Part shown: positions 27,571-34,709 of the stretch, one piece after another | Layout: each line of letters opens with the position of its first letter | How positions within the stretch are numbered: position 1 is the stretch's first letter | DNA from: Liminaster sp964567855 | GTDB taxonomy: Bacteria > Bacteroidota > Bacteroidia > Bacteroidales > UBA3663 | Direction of reading: 5' to 3' | NCBI GenBank assembly: GCA_964567855.1 | Contig: CAZMOE010000018.1 | Span: 1 to 45,175, forward strand | Length of the DNA: 45,175 nucleotides | Made by a program: the position numbers and the translations under genes | The notes under the pieces: model-generated | Database searches by the model: none | Told to the model about the DNA's origin: nothing | The model's input: the letters and a program-made list of their open reading frames with translations, nothing else

Positions 27571-28136
27571 GCGTTCAGAAAAGCGTTGACCTTATCGACA
27601 ACCTCGGCCTTAGCCGTTTCCAGATCATCGTTGACAATCACCGTGTCAAAATAAACAGCCTGGGAGAGTTCATAGGCCGCACGCTCGATGCGTTTTTCAA
27701 TGACATCGGCAGAATCGGTGGCACGCCCTGTCAGCCGGGAACGCAGAGCCTCGATACTGGGCGGCTGGATGAAAACGCTCAGGGCCCGGTCGCCGTAATA
27801 CTTCTTTATATTGATACCGCCCTTCACATCGACATCGAAAATGATGTTCTTGCCGGCAGCCGCCAGCCGTTCGACCTCACTCTTCAACGTGCCGTAGAAC
27901 ATGTCGGTATATACCTCTTCATATTCCAAAAACTCGTCGTTCGCGATGCGGCGGCGAAACTCATCGGCAGAAAGGAAATAATATTCCCGTCCATGAATCT
28001 CTTGGCCACGGGGCGATCTGCTGGTACAGGAGATGCTGAATGAAAGATTATCGACCTGAGAGCACAGGTAATTGATAAGTGTGGACTTTCCGCTGCCCGA
28101 GGGAGCACTGAAAATAATTAGTTTTCCAGCTTTCAT
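27567..28136 (-). CDS. gmk: Guanylate kinase
   Basis: A 189-residue nucleoside monophosphate kinase converting GMP to GDP. The P-loop is SAPSGSGKST (10-19). The GMP-binding block SCTSRSPRGQEIHGREYYFLS and the segment VDVKGGINIKKYYG (family VDVxG) are intact. It lies between yicC and nadD on the same strand in a compact operon. Confidence 0.97.
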   Translation of the reverse strand: MKAGKLIIFSAPSGSGKSTLINYLCSQVDNLSFSISCTSRSPRGQEIHGREYYFLSADEFRRRIANDEFLEYEEVYTDMFYGTLKSEVERLAAAGKNIIFDVDVKGGINIKKYYGDRALSVFIQPPSIEALRSRLTGRATDSADVIEKRIERAAYELSQAVYFDTVIVNDDLETAKAEVVDKVNAFLNA

Positions 28137-28153
28137 GCTATAAAAAGTTTGAA

Positions 28154-29029
28154 TTAAAGAACATTCAACACCTGCTCTTTGATCTGTTCAAGTTCATCTT
28201 TCATGCGGACCACGATCCGCTGCAACTCGGCATGGTTGGCCTTGGAGCCCAGCGTGTTGATTTCACGGCCCATCTCCTGAGCGATAAAGCCGAGCTTCTT
28301 GCCCTGCCCGGGTTCCTCGTTCTTTATAGTCTCCATGAAGTACTTCAGATGATTGTCCAGCCGGTGCTTCTCTTCATTGATGTCCAGCTTCTCTATATAG
28401 TAGATAAGTTCCTGCTCGAAACGGTTTTTATCATAACCGACCGGCAAATTCTGCAACTGGTCCAACAAGCGCTGGCGGATGTTAGCCACACGCTCTTCCT
28501 CATACGGCCTGACACTGTCGAGCAAGGCAGCAATGTTGCCGATTTTTTCCGAGAAAACCCGATATAACATCTCCCCTTCCTGCTTGCGAAACGCCAGCAG
28601 ATTATCAATGGCAGTCTTTACGATTTCAGTTACCTGCTCCAATTCCTCTTCTTTCACAACCGGGTTCTCGATATGTATCGCATCCGGCAGACGAAGCAAC
28701 ATCGGAATGGTGGCAGAGTCCGGCATCGGCTCATTCAACTGCTGGGCCAAAGCCTTGATCTGCTCGTAATAAGATGTAATCACCGGATAGTTCAGCTTCG
28801 GAGACTCCAGCTGCTCCGGATTCTCCACACTCAGAATAAAATCGACCTTTCCACGCAACAAAGAGGCGGAAAGCAGAGAACGGATTTGCATTTCACGCTC
28901 GCGATACTGCGGAGCGATCTTCATGGAAAGATCAAGTTGTTTGGAGTTCAACGATTTGATCTCAACCGTAACCTTTTTACAGGATATTTCAGCGACAGCT
29001 TTGCCGAAACCTGTCATAGACTGTATCAT
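28154..29029 (-). CDS. yicC: YicC/YloC-family endoribonuclease-like protein
   Basis: A 291-residue protein with both family parts. The N-terminal segment MIQSMTGFGKA and VEIKSLNSKQLDLSMKI and the C-terminal DUF1732 part (EEKHRLDNHLKYF, GKKLGFIAQEMGREINTLGSKA) are complete. E. coli YicC has been described as an endoribonuclease acting on some small RNAs. It is next to gmk, as in many bacteria. Divergent from tsaB; the gap between them holds promoters for both. Confidence 0.93.
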   Translation of the reverse strand: MIQSMTGFGKAVAEISCKKVTVEIKSLNSKQLDLSMKIAPQYREREMQIRSLLSASLLRGKVDFILSVENPEQLESPKLNYPVITSYYEQIKALAQQLNEPMPDSATIPMLLRLPDAIHIENPVVKEEELEQVTEIVKTAIDNLLAFRKQEGEMLYRVFSEKIGNIAALLDSVRPYEEERVANIRQRLLDQLQNLPVGYDKNRFEQELIYYIEKLDINEEKHRLDNHLKYFMETIKNEEPGQGKKLGFIAQEMGREINTLGSKANHAELQRIVVRMKDELEQIKEQVLNVL

Positions 29030-29047
29030 AGAATCCTATTTTTTTTG

Positions 29048-29055
29048 CAAAAGTA
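29048..29055 (-). promoter_or_regulatory. Candidate -7 box for yicC
   Basis: Minus-strand TACTTTTG about 20 bases before the yicC ATG. The -33 region is a poor match. Confidence 0.35.
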
Positions 29056-29149
29056 GCATTTTTTTCGCTTTAATGAAGCATCGGCCGTATAATTTTTTCA
29101 AATAACGGAAACAGAATATAAATTCCCGTTTCGGAAAATGGTGAATAAA

Positions 29150-29181
29150 TTTGGTATTTAACACATCTTGCACTACCTTTG
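29150..29181 (+). promoter_or_regulatory. Consensus promoter of tsaB
   Basis: TTTG, exactly 20 bases, then TACCTTTG: a full match to the Bacteroidetes consensus. It shows that translation cannot begin at the ATG at 29151 and supports the start at 29241. Confidence 0.8.
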
Positions 29182-29240
29182 CGGTATCGATTTTGAGACC
29201 ATTTGCCGACCGGGCTCAAAAAAGGATTACTGTTTTTATT

Positions 29241-29945
29241 ATGGCAAACATATTATCTATTGAAACATCGACAACAGTCTGCTCAGTCGCTTTGAGCAAA
29301 GACTTTGCCGTAGAATATTATGAAGAATCGACCGACGGGCCGAATCATGCCTCTTTATTGGGAATGTACGTGCAGAGGGCCATGGAATTTGCCCGCGCAC
29401 ATGACATGATGCCCGACGCCGTAGCCGTCAGTTGCGGACCGGGCTCCTATACAGGGTTGCGCATCGGCGTTTCAGAAGCCAAAGGATTATGCCTTGGCCT
29501 AAAAAAACCGCTCATCAGCGTCAGCACACTGCAAACCATGTGCTGCCATGTATTGTTTACTCAACACGAACTGAGTGACGAAACACTCTTCTGTCCCATG
29601 ATCGACGCCCGGCGTATGGAGGTCTATACAGCCCTTTACGACCGTGCCCTGCAAGAGATGCAACCCGTGTCGGCTAAAATCATCGACGAACACTCTTTCC
29701 AGGAAGAACTGGAGCAACATCCCATCGTTTTCTTCGGAGACGGTGCGGAAAAGTGCCAGGCAATCATCCGCCATCCCAATGCCCGTTTTATCCCTAATGT
29801 GAAACCGTCGGCCCACGACATGCTGTCACTTGCAATCCGGGCATACAACGCAGGACGTTTTGAAGATGTCGCCTACTTCGTCCCGTTCTATCTGAAAAAT
29901 TTCATAGCGACACAACCCAAAAATCTTTTAAACACGAACTCATAA
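29241..29945 (+). CDS. tsaB: tRNA threonylcarbamoyladenosine biosynthesis protein TsaB
   Basis: A 234-residue ASKHA-fold protein from the ATG at 29241 (MANILSIETSTTVCSVALS). The upstream in-frame ATG at 29151 lies inside the promoter and is rejected. SCGPGSYTGLRIGVSEAKGL is the family signature. TsaB partners with TsaD and TsaE to put the t6A modification on A37 of tRNAs reading ANN codons. The following DUF4290 gene starts 7 bases after the stop and is probably cotranscribed. Confidence 0.95.
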   Translation: MANILSIETSTTVCSVALSKDFAVEYYEESTDGPNHASLLGMYVQRAMEFARAHDMMPDAVAVSCGPGSYTGLRIGVSEAKGLCLGLKKPLISVSTLQTMCCHVLFTQHELSDETLFCPMIDARRMEVYTALYDRALQEMQPVSAKIIDEHSFQEELEQHPIVFFGDGAEKCQAIIRHPNARFIPNVKPSAHDMLSLAIRAYNAGRFEDVAYFVPFYLKNFIATQPKNLLNTNS

Positions 29946-29952
29946 TTCTGAT

Positions 29953-30579
29953 ATGCAAGAATACAATACCGCTCTCGCGTCCGTCAAACTGCCGGAATAT
30001 GGCCTCAACGTTCAGAAACTAATAGAATATTGCATGACAATCGAAGACCGGCAAAAACGGAATCAGTACGCCCGGCTTATCATCGACATCATGGCGGACC
30101 TCTGTCCTGAAGCCCGTCAGGTAGAAAACTACACGCATATTCTTTGGGATCATCTGGCCATGATATCCGATTTCAAATTAGACATAGATTATCCTTGCGA
30201 AATCATTAGAAAAGACAACCTGAATATCGCTCCCGAAACCATCGGCTACGAAACCAATCCCATCAAATACCGGATGTACGGAAAAAGAATTGAGGAAATG
30301 ATCCGCAAGGCCTGTCAATTGGAAGACAAAGAACAGCGCATCAGACTGTTCGAGCTTTGCGCCAACCACATGAAACTCAATTACCACCAAACCAACAAGG
30401 ATGCCCAGGAAGACGACAACAAAATCATCCAGGATATGTTGGAATATACCCAAGGAGAATTTCGGGATGAAATTTACCAGGTATTCCTCTTCTCTGCCAA
30501 AGAATTGATGGTCAATACCCAATACAATGCCGCCGCATTGGTGGCTCCCGCCAAAAAGAAAAAGAAGAAGAAAAAATGA
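29953..30579 (+). CDS. DUF4290 protein
   Basis: A 208-residue helical protein of the Bacteroidetes-specific DUF4290 family, recognised by EYNTALASVKLPEYGLNVQKL, RNQYARLIIDIMADLCP and NYTHILWDHLAMISDF. The C-terminus is a run of lysines (PAKKKKKKKK) that may bind nucleic acid or simply be disordered. No function is established. The stop codon lies inside the left arm of the terminator hairpin. Confidence 0.88.
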   Translation: MQEYNTALASVKLPEYGLNVQKLIEYCMTIEDRQKRNQYARLIIDIMADLCPEARQVENYTHILWDHLAMISDFKLDIDYPCEIIRKDNLNIAPETIGYETNPIKYRMYGKRIEEMIRKACQLEDKEQRIRLFELCANHMKLNYHQTNKDAQEDDNKIIQDMLEYTQGEFRDEIYQVFLFSAKELMVNTQYNAAALVAPAKKKKKKKK

Positions 30580-30604
30580 CAATCCCATTGATTGTCATTT
30601 TTCA
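30575..30604 (+). terminator. Terminator after the DUF4290 gene
   Basis: AATGACAATC and GATTGTCATT pair around a 5-base loop, with A-rich sequence before and TTTTT after. The stem includes the stop codon. Confidence 0.85.
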
Positions 30605-30734
30605 ATAAAAACAGATACCCCATGTGCTTTGTAACGGTCCGGTAAGACTTTTTAAAGGCATGCGGGGTACTTATAAAATATTCTATTTCGGAAGAAAAGG
30701 TCTGTAATACTCGGGGCAAGACAAAACGAGAAAG

Positions 30735-31028
30735 CACACCGGCAAAACGGTCACATTCCTCCTCCCGACTGCGAAGGATCACAAAGATTTGAGGATGGAA
30801 GTTCACGTACCGGTCCCGTGGTATACGGAACTCCAGTTTCCTGCCTTGTCCATAAGTGTGACCCGGACGATACCCGTTACCCTTGTTGTATGTGTTATAT
30901 CACAGAAAATCATCATGTTCTGCAACAATCATACTTTCAATCATGATTTCTATCAGGTCGTGTAGACCATTTTCTTGCTCCGCATGCTTGCGCATAAGCT
31001 CAGAAATTTGTACTTTCGTGAAGTGCAT
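30735..31028 (-). pseudogene. Decayed IS256/Mutator-type transposase, N-terminal fragment
   Basis: Read on the minus strand from the ATG at 31028, about 43 codons (MHFTKVQISELM, then LHDLIEIMIESM) reach a TGA at 30900-30902. The same frame continues with YNKGNGYRPGHTYGQGRK, LEFRIPRDRYVNFHPQI and REEECDRFAGVL, characteristic of the N-terminal part of IS256-family transposases. After about residue 97 the homology ends and the catalytic DDE core is absent. Terminal inverted repeats were not identified. It is an inactive relic. Confidence 0.7.
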
Positions 31029-31189
31029 AATTTGTAAATTTAGATGCTTCGTCACTCCTAAATTACAAACTTACGGGCTAATACGCAAGTGTTGGCCTTT
31101 TTTACGTCTTATTCAGACACACTTTTTGAAACAGTATCCTATAAAAATAGCATAATAAATGGCAAAGTATATGCACATAATTTGAGAAA

Positions 31190-31226
31190 AACAATCGGCC
31201 TGAAGTAGAATTATACTCCAGGCCGA
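31190..31226 (-). terminator. Terminator of the AAA+ ATPase gene
   Basis: On the minus strand TCGGCCTGGAGTA pairs with TACTTCAGGCCGA (one mismatch), followed by TTGTTTTTCTC. It lies about 30 bases after the ATPase stop. Confidence 0.75.
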
Positions 31227-31255
31227 GCCGATACAATAAAAATACCAATATTTAT

Positions 31256-33253
31256 TCAAGCACAATATCCTATCCGAGGACGGAATGTGCGAACCGATTT
31301 GACAGGTTGAGGTATATCGCTGGCCTGAATCTCAGATAAAGACAAAAGATCCTGGGACTCTGTCGAAATCACTCTAACAGCCATTGCCGGAAGGATATCG
31401 GTCTGTATCATGTTTACGACATGGCGGGCATTGCCGAAGCTCTTATCCCGTTGCAAATAATCAGATTTAAGCCTTTCCAGCAAAGCCTCACGAGCATCAG
31501 GAGAAAGAGAATACTTGTGACGTTCAAGATAACGCTCGGCAATCTCCATAAGCTCAGACTCCGTAAAATCATCGAATACATAGATATTAGAATCTGGTAT
31601 ACGGGATTTAAAACCCGGATTCATATCAAACATCCGTTTCATCTCCTCCGGATAACCGGCAAGAATCAGCATCCAGTCCCTTCGCGATTCATCGGCAAGT
31701 GCTGTCATCAATGTCTCGATAACAAATCTGCCGGGATCGCGCGGATCTTCCGGCTGATTCAACTGATAAGCTTCATCTATCAACAGAATTCCACCTTGAG
31801 CTTCTTCTATGGCTTTCAAAGTATTGGTCTCTTCCATACTATAGTTGGGTCCAAGCAGATTCGCCCGCTCCTTAACGATCACATGCCCTTTGGAAAGTAC
31901 CCCGGCTTTGGCCAGCATCAGCCCCATCATTTTAGCGACAGTCGTCTTACCTGTCCCGGGAGAACCGAGAAACATAGCATGAAGCGGAGTGGACATTGTA
32001 GGCAAACCATGCTCCGAGCGCAATTTGTTAAAGCGTATCAGCTTTTCATAAATAGTCAGCTTTTCTTTCACAGCCGTTAGCCCGGTAAGATGATCCAAAG
32101 AGGACAATAACGACTGTTTTGTCTCTGACCGTACATCTTCCGAAACAAAACCTTCGTCACATTCAGAACATTCCGCTACCGTCTCATTTGCCGACGGATC
32201 TTCCTCTTCCATATCAGTATTATCATCTTCTGAATTTGACGAAATGAATTCCTGAAGCGCCCGTTCAAATTCATCTTCCTCTTTTTCATCTTCCATCATC
32301 CATTCCTCCTCCTGTCGCTGCTTCTCATCAAAAAGAGAAGTCCGTAAACGCTCTGTAGCGGCATCCAAAGAATACTCTTCGAGACACTCCAGGCCAGTTC
32401 CACACCAACAGCCTTCGTCTGTCATCCCTGCGGTGCTGAAAACAAATCCGGCAATAGCACGATTCATACACAATAATTCCGCATAACAAACTCCCTTTTC
32501 ATTATCAAAAGCAATAAAGAAAGGCATCTCAACATAATATTCCCTCATAGAAACACCAGCACAGATAAGGGAACAGAAACGGGTTTCGATCTTACCATTG
32601 TGGAAATAAGCGCGTATTTCCAACTCCGGCATAATAAGCGGATCCTCCCTGAACTGGGCCCATACATTAAACCGCACTTTGTGGTATGTCATTTCCGTAG
32701 CTTCAAGAGATCGGTAAAGATAATTGGTATATTCGGGAGAAATACCACCGGATTCTACAGCAAACCACTTATCGACCTTACCACAACGCTTCTCGTCAAA
32801 CATATGGAATATGCTTTCGCCAAGGATTATTTTACTTGATTCATCCCGAACCAATACTTTATAAGTATGATCGGAATTTATATCGGCATAAGCAAAAGGC
32901 AAATCGGCGCGATAAATACCAATAATGTCATCTTTAGATATATTTACCTTGATGACCGTAGATTTCATAACGCAACATTCCGTCACGTCAAGCAAAGTTA
33001 TTGAAACCGGACGGCGGATACCCCGCGGTCTATCCGATGTCAGACATCGTTCGTTAATAAAAGTCATCAGTACAGCAATTGCCGACTGATCTGGTCCCAT
33101 TAAAAAGTCATGACGATCGTCAAACAATTTAATATCGGGACAAGACTTTGTCACATTACTCTCGGCATCATTAGTGCGAAGTTGAAGTTTAGACAAAGTC
33201 AGAGGATTATTTACATGTTTCATATTTTTACAGTTTTTAGTTATACAATTCAT
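31256..33253 (-). CDS. AAA+ ATPase of the CbxX/CfxQ (SpoVK-like) type with large N-terminal region
   Basis: A 665-residue protein. The C-terminal about 270 residues are a CbxX/CfxQ AAA+ module: LDHLTGLTAVKEKL, Walker A FLGSPGTGKTTVAKMM (about 428-443), Walker B GGILLIDEAYQL, sensor and arginine-finger region (LILAGYPEEMKRMFDMNPGF), and a lid with FGNARHVVNMI. The N-terminal about 280 residues are beta-rich and end in a strongly acidic linker (EEEWMMEDEKEEDEFE and EDDNTDMEEEDPS). It probably remodels a partner protein; none is apparent. Translation may begin at Met11 (33223). It is transcribed away from the CRISPR operon and separated from it by 830 bases, so a CRISPR link is not shown. Confidence 0.85.
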   Translation of the reverse strand: MNCITKNCKNMKHVNNPLTLSKLQLRTNDAESNVTKSCPDIKLFDDRHDFLMGPDQSAIAVLMTFINERCLTSDRPRGIRRPVSITLLDVTECCVMKSTVIKVNISKDDIIGIYRADLPFAYADINSDHTYKVLVRDESSKIILGESIFHMFDEKRCGKVDKWFAVESGGISPEYTNYLYRSLEATEMTYHKVRFNVWAQFREDPLIMPELEIRAYFHNGKIETRFCSLICAGVSMREYYVEMPFFIAFDNEKGVCYAELLCMNRAIAGFVFSTAGMTDEGCWCGTGLECLEEYSLDAATERLRTSLFDEKQRQEEEWMMEDEKEEDEFERALQEFISSNSEDDNTDMEEEDPSANETVAECSECDEGFVSEDVRSETKQSLLSSLDHLTGLTAVKEKLTIYEKLIRFNKLRSEHGLPTMSTPLHAMFLGSPGTGKTTVAKMMGLMLAKAGVLSKGHVIVKERANLLGPNYSMEETNTLKAIEEAQGGILLIDEAYQLNQPEDPRDPGRFVIETLMTALADESRRDWMLILAGYPEEMKRMFDMNPGFKSRIPDSNIYVFDDFTESELMEIAERYLERHKYSLSPDAREALLERLKSDYLQRDKSFGNARHVVNMIQTDILPAMAVRVISTESQDLLSLSEIQASDIPQPVKSVRTFRPRIGYCA

Positions 33254-33536
33254 TTTCTTGCCGAAGGCCTACCTCCAGCATCAGTACCAACATGTCAAAG
33301 AACATCCCACCCGCTATCCATCGGACACGTCAAAACGCACCAATGGCTGTCGGCCGCCCACTACGATTGAAATTTGTTGGTGAAAACGCTACACACACTA
33401 CATCACCATACCGCCCGGAGGGGCCGCATCGCAGAAAGAAATCTTTGTAAGATGTAGATGCTTCATAGCTAAAAATAAAATGTCTTAACTGTAAAAATAT
33501 AAACTATGCCACAAATAGACATTATAATTTGCGGGG

Positions 33537-33567
33537 CAAAGATATAAATATTTTTTGATTTTTGCAA
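33537..33567 (-). promoter_or_regulatory. Promoter of the AAA+ ATPase gene
   Basis: Minus strand TTGC, 19 bases, TATCTTTG. The -7 box is exact, the -33 box partial. It implies a 5' leader of about 270 nt. Confidence 0.5.
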
Positions 33568-33860
33568 CCATAAATATAAAAATCTGCGATTTATGAGAAA
33601 TAATCGTACAGGGTCAATGTTTACCGAACCATAAATTCCTCCACTCGAATTATAGCCATCGATTTAGAAAAACTCCACCCATAAGCGCCCAATAATAAAT
33701 AACGAGCCTCCAATTTATCCTACAAACATAAAATGCTCACTGCATAACTCTACATGTTCTTCCACTCTTTTTATTTATAATATAATACTTCATTTTATAA
33801 TAAAAAGCATTTCATACTAAATATCTATAGCAAAGAGAGATTGAATTCAAATTTTATTTA

Positions 33861-33868
33861 TAAATTTG
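33861..33868 (+). promoter_or_regulatory. Candidate -7 box of the CRISPR-Cas operon
   Basis: TAAATTTG, an exact TAnnTTTG, about 220 bases before the first gene. No good -33 box at the right spacing. Confidence 0.35.
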
Positions 33869-34086
33869 CACACGGCATCAAATCATAAAATATCAATATG
33901 ATAAAAATTGTATTAGCTGCGAAATAGTGTCTGTGTATCAATGCGACGGCCAGTTTGCCTAAAGTCCACAAACACATTTCAGCATCGAACACATTAAAAG
34001 AATGTCTGGTGACATATTAGTCATCTTAACAAATCCGACTTTGAATTGCAAAATATTCTTGTATATAATTTACACTTTACCGAATC

Positions 34087-34704
34087 ATGAAAGACAAACA
34101 AATTTCAGTTGGCGTATTTATCGACGGAGGCTATTATGCCCAAATAGACCAAGCATTGGAAGAACAATCCGGTCTTAATATAAGTATCAATAAACTATTC
34201 AATTACATCCGTTCTCAGATTTCAGAAGCATATCAGACAGACTTTAGAGATTGCCAAATCACAGAATCCCACTATTTCCGTGGCAGATACCGGGCTTTCT
34301 ATGCCAGTAGCAAACGCCTACTGTACAGCGAACGGAATTTTGAAGATGACTTAATAGAAAACGACATCGTCTTCCACTATAAACATCTGAGAGAAATAAA
34401 AAAAGATGGTACTACCATTGTCATCGAAAAGGGTATTGACGTATGGTTCGCACTCGAGACTTACGAGTTATCGCAAATCCGCCAGTTCGATTTTGTAGTA
34501 CTCATCACAGGAGACGCCGACCATGAAATGCTAATCCGCAAACTGAAAACCATGAAGGTTAGAGTATTGTTGCTCACTTGGAATATTACAGAGCATTCGT
34601 CCACCTCTCCATTCTTGAAAGAAGAAGCCATCTGGCACATCGACCTTGGCGAAGAATGCGCAAAAGAGAAAAATCTAATAAATACACTTTGCAAAAAATC
34701 ATAA
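34087..34704 (+). CDS. NYN-domain (PIN-like) putative ribonuclease, first gene of the CRISPR operon
   Basis: A 205-residue protein consisting of one NYN/LabA-like domain of the PIN superfamily. The acidic metal-binding residues expected for a nuclease are present: Asp13 in VFIDGGYYAQ, Asp118 in EKGIDVWFALE, and Asp143 and Asp145 in VLITGDADHEML. Such proteins usually cut RNA. The next gene (DHH-CorA fusion) begins 5 bases after its stop, so they are cotranscribed and probably coupled. This suggests a role in type III defence, for example an accessory RNase or crRNA-processing factor, but no signal-sensing domain such as CARF is visible. A housekeeping role would be unusual in this position. 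Confidence 0.85.
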   Translation: MKDKQISVGVFIDGGYYAQIDQALEEQSGLNISINKLFNYIRSQISEAYQTDFRDCQITESHYFRGRYRAFYASSKRLLYSERNFEDDLIENDIVFHYKHLREIKKDGTTIVIEKGIDVWFALETYELSQIRQFDFVVLITGDADHEMLIRKLKTMKVRVLLLTWNITEHSSTSPFLKEEAIWHIDLGEECAKEKNLINTLCKKS

Positions 34705-34709
34705 ATGAT

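Larger units (their letters stand above)
30605..31255. other. Gap with transposase relic and AAA-gene terminator
   Basis: About 650 bases separating the housekeeping genes from the AAA+ gene. Most of 30735-31028 is an IS256-type transposase relic on the minus strand. 31029-31190 is AT-rich with nothing recognised, and the AAA-gene terminator follows. Confidence 0.5.
33254..34086. other. Divergent 830-bp intergenic region between AAA+ gene and CRISPR operon
   Basis: Very AT-rich except for 33260-33440. It holds the minus-strand promoter at 33537-33567 for the ATPase and the plus-strand -7 box at 33861-33868 for the CRISPR operon, leaving leaders of about 270 and 210 nt. A 9-residue open frame (MIKIVLAAK, 33898-33927) sits in the second leader. 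No CRISPR repeat or RNA gene was recognised. Confidence 0.45.

Noticed and set aside
29151..29240. Extended N-terminus for TsaB
   Set aside because: The first ATG lies inside a consensus promoter (TTTG at 29150-29153), so it cannot be on the transcript; family alignment starts at MANILSIE.
33898..33940. CTGCGAAA in the operon leader as a stray CRISPR repeat
   Set aside because: Only 8 bases match the 35-nt repeat; chance similarity.
34578..34709. Extended N-terminus for the DHH-CorA fusion
   Set aside because: It would lie wholly inside the NYN gene in another frame; the NrN-like sequence begins at the ATG at 34710.
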